A DNA stretch of 64,000 nt. Origin: Bacteroidales bacterium. Lineage in GTDB: Bacteria; Bacteroidota; Bacteroidia; Bacteroidales; P3. Both the position numbers and the translations under genes were made by a program. The stretch is from NCBI GenBank assembly GCA_017443265.1, contig JAFSOU010000092.1, positions 1 to 64,000 of the forward strand. The letters run 5' to 3'. Shown in pieces: positions 9,488-19,002 of the stretch. Within the stretch, counting starts at the first letter, position 1. Every line of letters begins with the position of its first letter. Under the pieces are notes generated by a model. That model saw only the letters and a list, made by a program, of their open reading frames with translations, searched no databases and was not told the DNA's origin.

Positions 9488-10558
9488 TTATTGGTTCTCC
9501 ACTTTCACTGTCTCCTTTTTGGGGATAAGCATCGAAAACACAATGCTCAGCGTCAGTATTCCGAGTATCACAAAGAGCGATATTACGGTGCCTATCTCTA
9601 TGTGCCAGAAGGTGTTGAGCAGCATTTTCACACCTATAAAGGTGAGCAGCACGCCCAATCCGTATTTCAGCAGCCAGAATTTGTCCACCACGCTGCTGAG
9701 CATAAAGAACAGCGACCGCAATCCCAAAATGGCGAAGATGTTGGAAAAGAACACAATAAATGGGTCTTGCGTTACGGAGAAGATGGCAGGGATGGAGTCG
9801 ACGGCGAAAAGCACGTCGGAGAATTCTATCACCAAAAGTACCACAAACAGCGGGGTGATGTACAGTTTATGGTCCACACGTGTGAAAAAGTCGTGGCCGT
9901 GGCCTTGCGGCAGCACGCGGAAATGCTTGGAGGCGAAACGCACCACGGGGTGGTGTTCGGTGTCGATTTTTTCGTCGTCTTTCTTGAAAAACATCCTGAT
10001 ACCCGAAATTACCAAAATGCCGCCGAAAACAGCCAGCACCCATGCAAATTTGGTGATAAGGGCGGCACTGAGGAAGATGAAAATGAAACGCAGAACTATT
10101 GCGCCCAGTATGCCCCAGAAAAGTACGCGATGGTAGTATTTCTTGTCGATGCCGAAGCTCACAAATATCAGTATCATCACAAAAATGTTGTCGATAGACA
10201 GGGCTTTTTCGATAAAATAACCCGTCAGGTACTCCATTCCGAGGGTGTTGCGATAGATGCTCAGGTTTTCCTCGAAAGAGTTGTTCATGTCAATGCCTTG
10301 ATGCAGTCTTCCGTAGTAATACTTGTCGTAATAGTTCTGCAGTCCGGCGTTGTCGGTTATGCCGTGTATCCATTCGGCCTTGAAGAAAATGAAAAGGCAG
10401 AACAGCAGCGAAACGCCTATCCACACCGCCGTCCAGATGGCCGACTCCTTGAAAGTTATCACATGGTCGTCTTTGTGGAAAACGCCCAAGTCCAAAAAAA
10501 GCATAAAGGCTACAAGCAACAAAAAGCCTCCAAAAAATAGCAATTCCGATGTTATCAT
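9488..10558 (-). CDS. TerC/Alx family membrane protein
   Basis: A 356-residue integral membrane protein with about nine helices. The family signatures KALSIDNIFVMILIF and EFSDVLFAVDSIPAIF carry the membrane-embedded acidic residues. TerC/Alx proteins are linked to manganese (or other metal) export and to tellurite resistance; which applies here is unknown. The ATG overlaps the stop of the TPR gene (ATGA), so translation is coupled. No manganese riboswitch was recognised upstream of the operon. Confidence 0.9.
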   Translation of the reverse strand: MITSELLFFGGFLLLVAFMLFLDLGVFHKDDHVITFKESAIWTAVWIGVSLLFCLFIFFKAEWIHGITDNAGLQNYYDKYYYGRLHQGIDMNNSFEENLSIYRNTLGMEYLTGYFIEKALSIDNIFVMILIFVSFGIDKKYYHRVLFWGILGAIVLRFIFIFLSAALITKFAWVLAVFGGILVISGIRMFFKKDDEKIDTEHHPVVRFASKHFRVLPQGHGHDFFTRVDHKLYITPLFVVLLVIEFSDVLFAVDSIPAIFSVTQDPFIVFFSNIFAILGLRSLFFMLSSVVDKFWLLKYGLGVLLTFIGVKMLLNTFWHIEIGTVISLFVILGILTLSIVFSMLIPKKETVKVENQ

Positions 10559-12381
10559 GTCTCTGTGTTTTTATTTTTCAACATATTATATTTTTTTCGC
10601 GATTCGGCAACGAAAAGGCTTGCCGGATAGTCGAGTATTATTTTTTCGTAGTATTCCGATGCTTTTGCGGGGTTGCCCAGCTGCTCCTCGTTGATGGAGG
10701 CGAGCAGGAAAAGGGCGTCGTCGGCAAGTATGTCGGAGGGATATTTCTGTGTGAGTTCTGTAAGCAGGCTGTCGGCTTGGATATATTGTCCTTGCTGCAG
10801 GGCAATCTGCGCCCGGCGCATCAGTATCTCGTCGAACAGCGGGTGCGATAGGTTGAGTATTTGCACCGAGTCGTAGTATTGGCAGGCCTCGTCGTATTTT
10901 TTTTGGTAAAGTAGCATGTCGCCTTTGGCAAAGTAGGTGAGCATGGTGTATGTGCTGTCGTCGTCCATATTGTCGCTTATAAGCAGCGAGAGTTGCATGG
11001 CGTCGTTGGCGATGGGTTTGGAGGTGGAGGCGCGCAGCACGTCGAGTTGCGTCTTGGCCCACTGGAAATCGGCGTTGTAGTACGAGAGCTGTGCGTTTCT
11101 GAATTTGGCCTGCGAGCCGATGATGTCGTTCTTGAAATCTTTCTCCACCTGCATGTAAAGTAGCGATGCCTCCCACACAGAGCCGGAGAAAAGCAGCAGG
11201 TCGCCCAGTTGCAGTTTGGTTTCGGCTTTCTGGTGCGTCGCCACCGACGGCATGTCGAGTATGTTGTATAGGATATCGGTGGCTTTGGCTGAGTTGTTTT
11301 TGTACATCGCCAGCAGTTGTGCGTAGTTGCGCAGCAGTGGCACGGTTTGGCTGTTGCTGCCTAATTTGGCTATGGCTGTCTCGTAGTCCGAGACAAGGGC
11401 GTCGATTTGTCGCTGGGTAGGGGAGTGCAGGGTGCTTATTTGGTCGTATTTGGCCGAAAGCAGTCCCACGTAGCTGTCGAAATAGTAGTCGCCGTCGGTG
11501 CCTTTTTTCAGCAGGTAGTCATACCCTTCGATGGCTGTGGTTAAGGCCTGGTTGGAGGCGGCTATCTGCGACACCCGGAACACCTGTGTGCCGTGGTCGT
11601 CGGCAAACCGCTTGTCGATGGCCTTGGCCTGACTCATGGCAAAGTCGAAATCCTTTTTCTGCAACGAAAACCAGATCATCATATCGTGGTAGGTCTGGTT
11701 TTGCGGATTGTCGGCAATGTGTCGTGCTATGGTGTTTTTCAGGCAGCGGTCGAATTCGGCGTTGTCGCCCTGTGCCTGCTGTTGCAGCATCAGCTGTATC
11801 TGTCCGCTGGCAAAGGGGTATTTCTCCAAGTAGCCGAAATAGAGTTCGATCATTTTCTGGTAGTCGCTGTTTTTCTCGTACAGCTGGGCCATTTCGAAGG
11901 TATAGGCGTAGGGGTTGCGCAGACGTTCGCCGGCGGTTTGGTAGGTCTGTATGGCTTGTTGCGGATGGCCTATGTTTTCGAATGCTTCGGCTACTTTGTC
12001 GATGGTGCTTTTGTTGTAGCCGGCTTTTTCAATGGCGGTGGAGTAGTGTTTCTCGGCTTGTTTGCGTTTGCCGTAGCTTTCGGCTATCCAGCCCCAGTCC
12101 ACGTATATCGATGCGTCGTCGGGACGTTGTTTGAGGCGTTTTTTCACCACTTTCTCGGCTTCGGAAAACTGTTTTTGCTGTATAAGGCACTCTGTAAGCC
12201 GGTGGTAGTTGAAATCGTTGGGGTCTTTGGCGAACAGCTGTTCGTATATCTCGGCACTTTTGTCGTATTCGCCGTTGTTGAAATAGTGGTTTGCCAGTTG
12301 CAGTTCCTGCTGTTGGGCAAACAATACTATTGTGGCCGACAGCACAACACACAAGGCAAGTATGTATCGCAATCGGCGCAT
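10555..12381 (-). CDS. secreted TPR-repeat protein
   Basis: A 608-residue protein with an N-terminal signal peptide (ending LFAQQQ near residue 24) and tetratricopeptide repeats over most of its length, e.g. ANHYFNNGEYDKSAEIYEQLF near 30-50 and further repeats near 500-600. It should be a periplasmic or outer-membrane-associated scaffold. No enzyme motif is visible. It is co-transcribed with a redoxin-like gene (39 bases upstream) and terC (4-base overlap). Confidence 0.75.
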   Translation of the reverse strand: MRRLRYILALCVVLSATIVLFAQQQELQLANHYFNNGEYDKSAEIYEQLFAKDPNDFNYHRLTECLIQQKQFSEAEKVVKKRLKQRPDDASIYVDWGWIAESYGKRKQAEKHYSTAIEKAGYNKSTIDKVAEAFENIGHPQQAIQTYQTAGERLRNPYAYTFEMAQLYEKNSDYQKMIELYFGYLEKYPFASGQIQLMLQQQAQGDNAEFDRCLKNTIARHIADNPQNQTYHDMMIWFSLQKKDFDFAMSQAKAIDKRFADDHGTQVFRVSQIAASNQALTTAIEGYDYLLKKGTDGDYYFDSYVGLLSAKYDQISTLHSPTQRQIDALVSDYETAIAKLGSNSQTVPLLRNYAQLLAMYKNNSAKATDILYNILDMPSVATHQKAETKLQLGDLLLFSGSVWEASLLYMQVEKDFKNDIIGSQAKFRNAQLSYYNADFQWAKTQLDVLRASTSKPIANDAMQLSLLISDNMDDDSTYTMLTYFAKGDMLLYQKKYDEACQYYDSVQILNLSHPLFDEILMRRAQIALQQGQYIQADSLLTELTQKYPSDILADDALFLLASINEEQLGNPAKASEYYEKIILDYPASLFVAESRKKYNMLKNKNTET

Positions 12382-12420
12382 CTTTGGTTGTTTTGATATG
12401 TTAGAGGGCGGAGGGAGTGT

Positions 12421-13440
12421 TTAGCGTTTCTTTTTGTTGAACATGTTCTGCAGTTCATCGGCGAGCCGTGCGTTAGGCACGTCGCGGGCTATGATGGTGC
12501 CTTCGCTGTCGATGATTATGTTGCAAGGAATGTAAGGTATGCACAATGTGTTGGCAATAACGCTTTCCCATCCTAGAAGGTCGGAGGCGTGTTTCCATGT
12601 GAAACGGCTCTCCTCTATGGTTTTTATCCAAGTGTCGCGGTGCACGTCGAAAGAGACAGAGAGAAATTCCACGCCTTTGTTTTTGTATTTGTGGTACAAT
12701 GTGCGCAGTGTTCCTTTGTCGTTTTCGGTAAGGTCTTTCGACGACCAGATGTTTATCACAAGGTATTTGTTGCCTTCGAGGGCTTGGTAGCAGGTGGTTT
12801 CGCGGCTCGAAGTGTCGGGCAGGGCGAAGTCGGGCAGTTTTTCGCCTACCGATACGCGGCTGAGCTGGCGTATTTTCTTTTGTAGATAGCGGTAGTAGTA
12901 GGTGCGAGTGGCGGCGCCGGTAAATTTCGACACATAGCGGTTGAGTTCGCGCGAGTTGAGCAGTGCAAAATAAGGCTGGGTGGCAAGGATGTGCGGCGCA
13001 AAGATGGATTCGGGGTTTTGGATGATAAAGTTTTCCAGACATACGTTCACGCTATCCTCTTTCATTTCGCAATCCTCAAGGATGTACCTGTATTGGCTGT
13101 TGCTGAACGAGCCGTTGATGCGGGTGTTTTCGATGTCGTCGGGGTCCACCTTGAGGGTGATGAGGTTGTTCTCGAGGTAGAAGAAATATCCGCGCGATGT
13201 GGTGGCGAGGCGCAACTCGGCCAAGCGCGGTTCGGGCAACGAACCGGTGAACACGAAAGAGCCGTCGGGCTCGATGCGTGCCTGGTATCTCACCACTGAG
13301 TCCTTGGCGCTGTACAGCTGGAGGAAAACCCTTTTCAGGGGAGTCTTGCCAACAGTGCCTTTTATTGTGTATTTGCCCTGCGATTGGGCGGCGCCTATGC
13401 AAAACACCGCAAGCAGTAGGATAAATAACCTTTTTTTCAT
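12421..13440 (-). CDS. redoxin-like periplasmic protein without CXXC
   Basis: A 339-residue exported protein: signal peptide to about residue 20, an N-terminal beta-rich domain like DUF4369 (KYTIKGTV...VFLQLY), then a thioredoxin/AhpC-TSA-like domain from about residue 200 (VGEKLPDFALPD). Where TlpA/ResA proteins have WCxxC the sequence is IWSSKDLTEND, so both catalytic cysteines are absent, although the cis-Pro region IPYIPCNIIID is kept. It probably binds rather than reduces a thiol, or has lost activity. First gene of the operon with the TPR protein, TerC and acyltransferase. Confidence 0.75.
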   Translation of the reverse strand: MKKRLFILLLAVFCIGAAQSQGKYTIKGTVGKTPLKRVFLQLYSAKDSVVRYQARIEPDGSFVFTGSLPEPRLAELRLATTSRGYFFYLENNLITLKVDPDDIENTRINGSFSNSQYRYILEDCEMKEDSVNVCLENFIIQNPESIFAPHILATQPYFALLNSRELNRYVSKFTGAATRTYYYRYLQKKIRQLSRVSVGEKLPDFALPDTSSRETTCYQALEGNKYLVINIWSSKDLTENDKGTLRTLYHKYKNKGVEFLSVSFDVHRDTWIKTIEESRFTWKHASDLLGWESVIANTLCIPYIPCNIIIDSEGTIIARDVPNARLADELQNMFNKKKR

Positions 13441-13538
13441 CTTGTTGTAAAACGTAAATCGGAGATCGCCATTACTTGTTCAGCAAAGCAATCTTCGAGT
13501 TTTAAAAACTTATATGTCAATCTGTTCTGCAAATGCCT

Positions 13539-13751
13539 TTATATGGCCGGTAGCACTACATCGGTTTCGGAATATTCGATAACGTTCTCGCCCACAACAC
13601 GGTAGTTCTGTTTGATGGCCTGAGAGCCTTTGCGCGGCTTTTGGTTGTACATGACACCTTCACCCGATTTCGACGACTTGCAGGAGCCGAAAGCACAGCA
13701 AATCATCACTCCAAGTGTAAGCAACACCGAAATTTTCAGAGTCTTTTTCAT
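13539..13751 (-). CDS. small lipoprotein, 70 residues
   Basis: A short protein with a clear lipoprotein signal: basic start MKKTLK, hydrophobic core and lipobox FGSC near residue 24, followed by KSSKSGEG. The mature part of about 47 residues is basic and then ends VVLPAI. No family recognised. It would be anchored to a membrane. It lies 98 bases upstream of the redoxin gene on the same strand. Confidence 0.6.
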   Translation of the reverse strand: MKKTLKISVLLTLGVMICCAFGSCKSSKSGEGVMYNQKPRKGSQAIKQNYRVVGENVIEYSETDVVLPAI

Positions 13752-14261
13752 AACAGATATTTTTTTAAATGTCTATATTTCAATTGTTTTACTTTTGCCG
13801 ATGTTCCAAATCGCAAACATCGAAATTAGCGACAAAAATACGAATTTTATTGCATTTTTCCAAACTTTACTTTGTTTTTTATATAGCACTGTTGTGGAAT
13901 TGGTTGATTTTTAATGTGATAATTGATTTTTTTGAGTGTTTTTGTTTTCCCGTATTTTAAAGTCGTTGTTTTTTTGTAACCGCAAAAGTGTTTTTATTAT
14001 GCTTATGGGCGAAAATGGGGCAGGAGGAATTTTATGAGGCCTTTGTAAAGTGATTGGAAATAGCGCAACAGTCCCGAATTTATATGTTTCCGCACCCTAA
14101 GTTCTTGTTCGAGGTCCGAAAAAGGGGCGGGGAACGGGATGGAAAACGGTTATTTCCTCTGTCGTGGCATTTTATTTTTGTGGATGGTAGTTAATTCAAT
14201 AAAAAAGCGTAAATTTGCACTGTCAAAACATCTTTACTTTTGTTGTAAAGCATTGAATATT
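13752..14261 (+). promoter_or_regulatory. intergenic region with lptE promoter box
   Basis: 510 bases, strongly AT-rich, between divergent genes. The forward box TAAATTTG at 14210-14217 precedes the lptE start by 45 bases; a well-placed TTTG is not seen. No other feature was found in 13752-14190. Confidence 0.4.
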
Positions 14262-14813
14262 ATGGTAATAGACAGAATTGGAGTAGCTTGGAAAGTGCCA
14301 AAACGCACATCGCAGGCGGTTTTGTGCGTGTGTTTGGCGTTGTTGTCGCTTTTTAGTGGCTGTGTGGGCGGCTATTCTTTCACGGGTGCCTCTATCCCTG
14401 CCGACGCCAAAACTATTTCCATCGCCAATTTTCCCAACTATGCCACCACGGTGAACCCGCAGCTGAGCCAGATCCTTAGCGACGGCCTGCGCAACACCTT
14501 CTCGTCGCAGACCAACCTCGTGGTTACGGAGTCGGGCGGCGACCTCGACCTAAGCGGCGAGATAACTACCTACACTGTGCAGCCCACAGCCATCACCAGC
14601 AACGACCAGGCAGCCATGAACCGTCTGACCATCGGCGTGAAGGTAACTTTCACCAACTCCAAGGACCCCAATGCCAATTTCGAGCAGAGTTTCAACCGCT
14701 ACAAGGAGTTCAGCTCGCAGCTCAATTTCTCGGCAGTGGAAAACTCGCTGGTGGAGGAGATTGTTAACGAGATAATCGAGGATATTTTTAACAAAGCCGT
14801 TGTCAACTGGTAG
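14262..14813 (+). CDS. lptE: LptE-family LPS-assembly lipoprotein
   Basis: A 183-residue protein starting at ATG 14262; the longer frame would begin upstream of the promoter box. A hydrophobic segment ends in a lipobox FSGC, then GGYSFTGASIPADAKTISIANFPN, the typical start of the Bacteroidota LptE-like (LptE/DUF4292-type) lipoprotein. LptE plugs the LptD barrel that inserts lipopolysaccharide in the outer membrane. The next gene follows after 6 bases. Confidence 0.8.
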   Translation: MVIDRIGVAWKVPKRTSQAVLCVCLALLSLFSGCVGGYSFTGASIPADAKTISIANFPNYATTVNPQLSQILSDGLRNTFSSQTNLVVTESGGDLDLSGEITTYTVQPTAITSNDQAAMNRLTIGVKVTFTNSKDPNANFEQSFNRYKEFSSQLNFSAVENSLVEEIVNEIIEDIFNKAVVNW

Positions 14814-14819
14814 TTTCCG

Positions 14820-17800
14820 ATGAATTTCGCTAAATGGAATAACCTTTTCGGGTGGCTGGTTTTTGCGATTGCCACTGCGGTTTACGCCCTCACCCTCGAG
14901 CCTACTGTAAGTTTCTGGGACTGTGGCGAGTGGATTGCCACATCATACAAGCTGGAAGTGGGGCATCCGCCGGGAGCGCCTTTGTATATGCTTGTGGCTC
15001 ATCTGTTTTCGTTCCTCTCTTTTGGCGATGTTGCGCGCGTGGCTTGGGCGGTGAACATTCTCTCGGCAGTGGCCAGTGGAGCCACGGTGATGTTCCTTTT
15101 CTGGACCATCTCGCGCCTTATACGTCGTTTCGACGAAGAAAGCCGCAAACTCGGCATTTTCGCCACCCTCGCTGCCTCGTTTGTTGGGGCTATGGCTTTC
15201 TGTTTCTCCGACAGTTTCTGGTTTTCGGCGGTGGAGGCCGAAGTTTATACTCTTTCGTCGCTGTTCACGGCTGTGCTGCTGTGGGCCATGCTGCGCTGGG
15301 AGGCGGAGTTTGCCACCGACCGTCGCCGCTCCGTGCGGTGGCTGCTGTTGGCGGCCTTGCTGCTCGGACTCTCCGAGGGAGTGCATTTCCTCTCGATGCT
15401 CGTCATACCTTCGGCCGTGATGTTGTTGTATTACAATACTTTCCATCCCCGCTGGTGGAAAACGCTGCTGGCCTTTTTGGCCTCGCTGGCGGCTTTGCTT
15501 GTGGTTTACAAGCTTATAATTCCGGGGCTTTTCTTGCTTTTTGCCAAATGCAATATTTTGTTTGTCAACAATATGCACCTTTCGGTGAACGGTGCCATGC
15601 TGCTCACCGCCGGCATTGTGGCTTTGGTGTGTGTGGCGGTGCTTGTGGTGGCGTTGTTGAAAAGGAAACGTGTATTGGAGCTTGCCACCGTTGCCGTCAT
15701 GCTTTTTTTGATGGGACTTTCGCCAAATTTTGTGACAATACTCCGTTCGCAGTCTCACCTGCCGCTGAACGAAGGCCGTCCCGACAACCCGGTGTCGTTC
15801 TATTCCTATTGGAGCCGCGACCAATACACCCAGCCGCCGCTCGTTTACGGACAGTATTACACCGCTCCCGTGGAGGACTACGGCCAAAAAGACCCTGTTT
15901 ACGAGCTGTTTTACCGCGTTGAAACCGAGGACACCGTTCTGTTGTTCGCCGACAATGGTGAGGCACAGCGTTTTATATCGCAAAACCATTTGAAAAATGT
16001 TGCCGTGGAGGCCCGCTACCTAATTGCCGACAGCGGCCGCAACAGCGGATACATATATAACAAAGCTTTCTGCACCTTTTTCCCACGTATGTGGAAAGCC
16101 GACGCAGACCATTATTATCCCGCTTGGAGCGGACTTAGCGGCAGCCTTGTGGATTACGACGGCGAGAAAATATACCGACCTTCGTTTGGCGACAACCTGC
16201 GGTTTTTCGTCACTTTCCAGCTGGTGCATTCCTATTTCCGTTACTTTATGTGGAACTACTGCGGACGTTTCAACGACTGTCAGGGCTACGGCTCCATCCG
16301 CAACGGTGCGGTAACCACCGGAATCCCCGCCGCCGACCGTCTTTTCAACGGCACCGCCGAGAGCGACATCCCCGACACACTGCGCAACGAAGGTCGCAAC
16401 GAATACTACGCCATACCTCTGTTGCTCGGCATCGTAGGACTGCTGTACCACATAAAGCGCGACAGCCGTGGCGCCGGCGTGGTGGCACTGCTGTTTCTGA
16501 TAACCGGCGTGGGACTCGTCGTTTATCTCAACTCCGCACCCTACGAGCCCCGCGAACGCGACTACGTTTATGTTACCTCGTTCTACGCCTTTGCCATTTG
16601 GATAGGCATTGGCGCAAGCCTTTTCCTCTCCCTTGCGGGAAAAATCAGAGGCTGGCTTGGCAAAGTGCTGCAAATTGTTGTAGCTGTGATTCTTATGGCT
16701 GTGCCCGCCTTGATGGCCGCCCAGAACTACGACGACCACAACCGTTCCGGCCGTTTTATGGCACGCGATTCGGCCTACAACCTGCTTATGTCGTGCCAGC
16801 GCAACGCCATCCTGTTCACCCACGGCGACAACGACACTTTCCCGCTGTGGTACCTGCAGGAGGTGGAGGGCATCCGCACCGACGTGCGAATCGTAAACCT
16901 GAGCCTGCTCAGCACCCCGTGGTATATCGACCAGTTGCGCCAAGCGCAGAACGAAGCGCAGCCGCTGCAGCTCTCCTTCTACGCAAGTCAGTACCACGGA
17001 CGCAAACGACAGCTCGTTTTTTCGAACACCGAAGGCAAGAAAATCCTCTCGCTGGAAGAGATGATTGACTTGGTGAAAGACGACAGTCGCGCCATACATT
17101 ATATGGACGATGTGGATTATTTCGTCATACCCACCTCGAGGGTTGAGATCCCGGTAAACACCGAGGCGTTTGCCGCCCAGACTCCCGGCATTGTGTACAA
17201 ACGCATACCCCGCAGTTTGTTTGTGCTGCTTAGCGGCACGCTCACCCGCAGCGACCTTATGCACTACGACATACTTCTGCACAACGACTGGCAACGGCCT
17301 GTTTACTACTCGAAATACGCACTCTCCGCCGTACCGGAGTTGGAGAAATACCTGCAGCTCGAAGGCATGGCCTACCGTCTTACCCCTTTCGGACTGGACA
17401 ATGCCGAACGTTCCAGCTCCGAGCAGATTGCGGTGAACAGCCAATTGATGTTGGACAATGTTTTGACCCATTTTTCGTGGAACGACCTGCACGGCGTTTA
17501 CCTCGACGAGACCTCGCGCAATTTCTGCAAAATGCTGCTGGAGGACATCGGAGAGCTGTCGGAAACACTGGTGGAGGAGCGCGACTACGCCACCGCCATG
17601 CGACTTTGGGACACCGTGCTGAATTACGTGCCCGAAAAGATGCTCCGCGACGAGGTGCTGCTATCCATGCTCAACGCCTATTGGGCGGCTGGCGACACCG
17701 CTATCAACACCTTTGCCCGACGCAAAACCGACCAGCTGGCCACAGAGACGGGATATTTCTTTGCCATGAGTCCGCAGGTGCAGCATTACGTGGAAACGGA

Positions 17801-18110
17801 CATAGAGCAGTGCTCCGAAACTTTGCTCCACATGGCCATGCTTGCCAAAAACCACAAACAGGAGATACCGTTTAAACTCATTTTCGACCGTTTAAACCCA
17901 TTTTTGGAACCACTCACTGCCATTTGGGACAGCAAACTGCGATTTTACTTCTCCTCCGACGACCCGCTTCATTACGAGGACGAGATTGCCAGTTATATCG
18001 ACAAGCTGCAGATGCTCTACGACCTGATGGAAGGCGAACCCGACGTGGAACGTTCCAAAAGGTTGTCCGAAATGTTGAAAATTCACATCGAAAATTACAT
18101 GGATTTGTAA
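14820..18110 (+). CDS. DUF2723 membrane protein, probable GT-C glycosyltransferase
   Basis: A 1096-residue protein. The first ~250 residues carry the DUF2723 signature FWDCGEWIATSYKLEVGHPP with an acidic residue in the first loop, as in GT-C enzymes that use lipid-linked sugars; about a dozen helices run to near residue 640. The last ~450 residues are hydrophilic (HGDNDTFPLWYLQ...). The only experimentally assigned relative I know is human TMEM260, an O-mannosyltransferase, so a protein O-glycosylation role in the periplasm is a reasonable inference. It is downstream of lptE in the same operon. Confidence 0.8.
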   Translation: MNFAKWNNLFGWLVFAIATAVYALTLEPTVSFWDCGEWIATSYKLEVGHPPGAPLYMLVAHLFSFLSFGDVARVAWAVNILSAVASGATVMFLFWTISRLIRRFDEESRKLGIFATLAASFVGAMAFCFSDSFWFSAVEAEVYTLSSLFTAVLLWAMLRWEAEFATDRRRSVRWLLLAALLLGLSEGVHFLSMLVIPSAVMLLYYNTFHPRWWKTLLAFLASLAALLVVYKLIIPGLFLLFAKCNILFVNNMHLSVNGAMLLTAGIVALVCVAVLVVALLKRKRVLELATVAVMLFLMGLSPNFVTILRSQSHLPLNEGRPDNPVSFYSYWSRDQYTQPPLVYGQYYTAPVEDYGQKDPVYELFYRVETEDTVLLFADNGEAQRFISQNHLKNVAVEARYLIADSGRNSGYIYNKAFCTFFPRMWKADADHYYPAWSGLSGSLVDYDGEKIYRPSFGDNLRFFVTFQLVHSYFRYFMWNYCGRFNDCQGYGSIRNGAVTTGIPAADRLFNGTAESDIPDTLRNEGRNEYYAIPLLLGIVGLLYHIKRDSRGAGVVALLFLITGVGLVVYLNSAPYEPRERDYVYVTSFYAFAIWIGIGASLFLSLAGKIRGWLGKVLQIVVAVILMAVPALMAAQNYDDHNRSGRFMARDSAYNLLMSCQRNAILFTHGDNDTFPLWYLQEVEGIRTDVRIVNLSLLSTPWYIDQLRQAQNEAQPLQLSFYASQYHGRKRQLVFSNTEGKKILSLEEMIDLVKDDSRAIHYMDDVDYFVIPTSRVEIPVNTEAFAAQTPGIVYKRIPRSLFVLLSGTLTRSDLMHYDILLHNDWQRPVYYSKYALSAVPELEKYLQLEGMAYRLTPFGLDNAERSSSEQIAVNSQLMLDNVLTHFSWNDLHGVYLDETSRNFCKMLLEDIGELSETLVEERDYATAMRLWDTVLNYVPEKMLRDEVLLSMLNAYWAAGDTAINTFARRKTDQLATETGYFFAMSPQVQHYVETDIEQCSETLLHMAMLAKNHKQEIPFKLIFDRLNPFLEPLTAIWDSKLRFYFSSDDPLHYEDEIASYIDKLQMLYDLMEGEPDVERSKRLSEMLKIHIENYMDL

Positions 18111-18214
18111 GTCGCAACGGCCAAAAAACACACCGTTTTTGCACATAAATTGAATTAAATTTAAATATAGTTGGGTGTAATGGACAAAAATTAGGCTGTT
18201 TTTTCAGCCGACTT

Positions 18215-18245
18215 TTTGCTTTTTCAAATTGATTTCGTAATTTTG
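18215..18245 (+). promoter_or_regulatory. Bacteroidota-type promoter inside the 18.2 kb element
   Basis: TTTG (18215-18218), a 19-base spacer and TAATTTTG (18238-18245): an essentially perfect promoter pointing right. Transcription should start near 18251. Confidence 0.7.
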
Positions 18246-18249
18246 CACC

Positions 18250-18358
18250 GTCGATGAAGCGGAGAAAGGCTCTGCTGAGGAGCAACCTTTCGGGGAATAA
18301 GTCGACGAGATATTAAACCGATGAAAAGAGGGCTGCCACAGTGTGTGCAGTTTTTTTT
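18250..18358 (+). ncRNA. candidate small RNA (or 20-codon ORF) with terminator
   Basis: From the predicted start near 18251 to a T8 tract at 18351-18358. GTCGA (18250-18254) pairs with TCGAC (18302-18306), enclosing a hairpin GAAAGG-CTC / GAG-CAA-CCTTTC (18264-18291) with a CAA bulge. A second hairpin (18332-18350) precedes the T tract and would act as a terminator. An alternative is a 20-codon basic peptide from ATG 18254 to TAA 18314-18316. I do not recognise the RNA; its class is unknown. Confidence 0.5.
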
Positions 18359-18435
18359 GTTCATAACATTTGAACGCCGTAATCGTTTGAATATTATGTG
18401 TGTTACAAAGATATTAGCCTGATTTTGTCCATTAC

Positions 18436-19002
18436 CTCAAATCTCGCAAAGGTAGTGCTTCCCTACAAATATGAAGTTTTTATCCTGCAATTTGACCTAT
18501 AGACGAATTTTCTTGGTTTGTCCCGCAACCCGCCAAATGATGACACCCGACAATATTTGACATCATAAAGATAGAAGATTTTAAGTAACTTCGCAAATCG
18601 GGGAAATAAATAAATGATATATGAAAATTACTGGTAATCAAGATGATGCGTTTTTTGTGCACATGGGCAAGGTGTGTAAATTCTTGATTGTCAGTGTTTT
18701 GCCCACACGCAAACGCATTTTTCTTTCCCGCAACCTCATTAAATACTATATAGGACAGGTAATAAGTTTTTTCGCTATATTCTTCGGGTTCTTTGAAAAA
18801 GTATCGTCTTGCGAAACCACTGCAAAACACGGAATGAAATCCTGCGGGACAGTATTTCGAACGACGAACAAAGTACAAACCAACGGCCGTCGCGGCAGGA
18901 GGTACTACCTCGCCAAATCATGCCCTGCCACGGGATTTCTTTTGGCGGGGCAAACACGGATGAAAAAGAAAAAAAGTAATAAAAATAAAAACATAAAACA
19001 CA
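18436..19002. other. gene-poor AT-rich stretch
   Basis: Overlapping frames of about 130-140 codons exist on both strands (18480-18878 and 18621-19046), but neither has a plausible start context, a domain or a protein-like composition, so I call none. A 10-bp hairpin with a wobble pair lies at 18919-18951 (TGCCCTGCCA / TGGCGGGGCA) without a T tract. The region may be a decayed mobile element. Confidence 0.4.

Larger units (their letters stand above)
18177..18435. repeat. imperfect terminal inverted repeats bounding a 259-bp element
   Basis: GTAATGGACAAAA at 18177-18189 recurs as an exact reverse complement at 18423-18435, and the match continues imperfectly with AGGCT on both sides (to 18197 and from 18416). 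No target-site duplication is visible. The interior has a promoter, a short RNA or ORF and a terminator. It resembles a miniature inverted-repeat element or the remains of an insertion sequence; no transposase is present. Confidence 0.5.

Noticed and set aside
9458-10540. 360-codon forward frame opposite terC
   Set aside because: His/Gln-rich mirror of hydrophobic codons; terC signatures are unambiguous on the other strand.
14943-15989. 348-codon frame antisense to the first part of the DUF2723 gene
   Set aside because: His/Gln/Arg-rich mirror of membrane-helix codons; not protein-like.
16020-17492. 490-codon open frame antisense to the DUF2723 gene
   Set aside because: It lies entirely opposite a gene with clear motifs; its length reflects GC-rich codon use of the sense gene, and its product has no domain.
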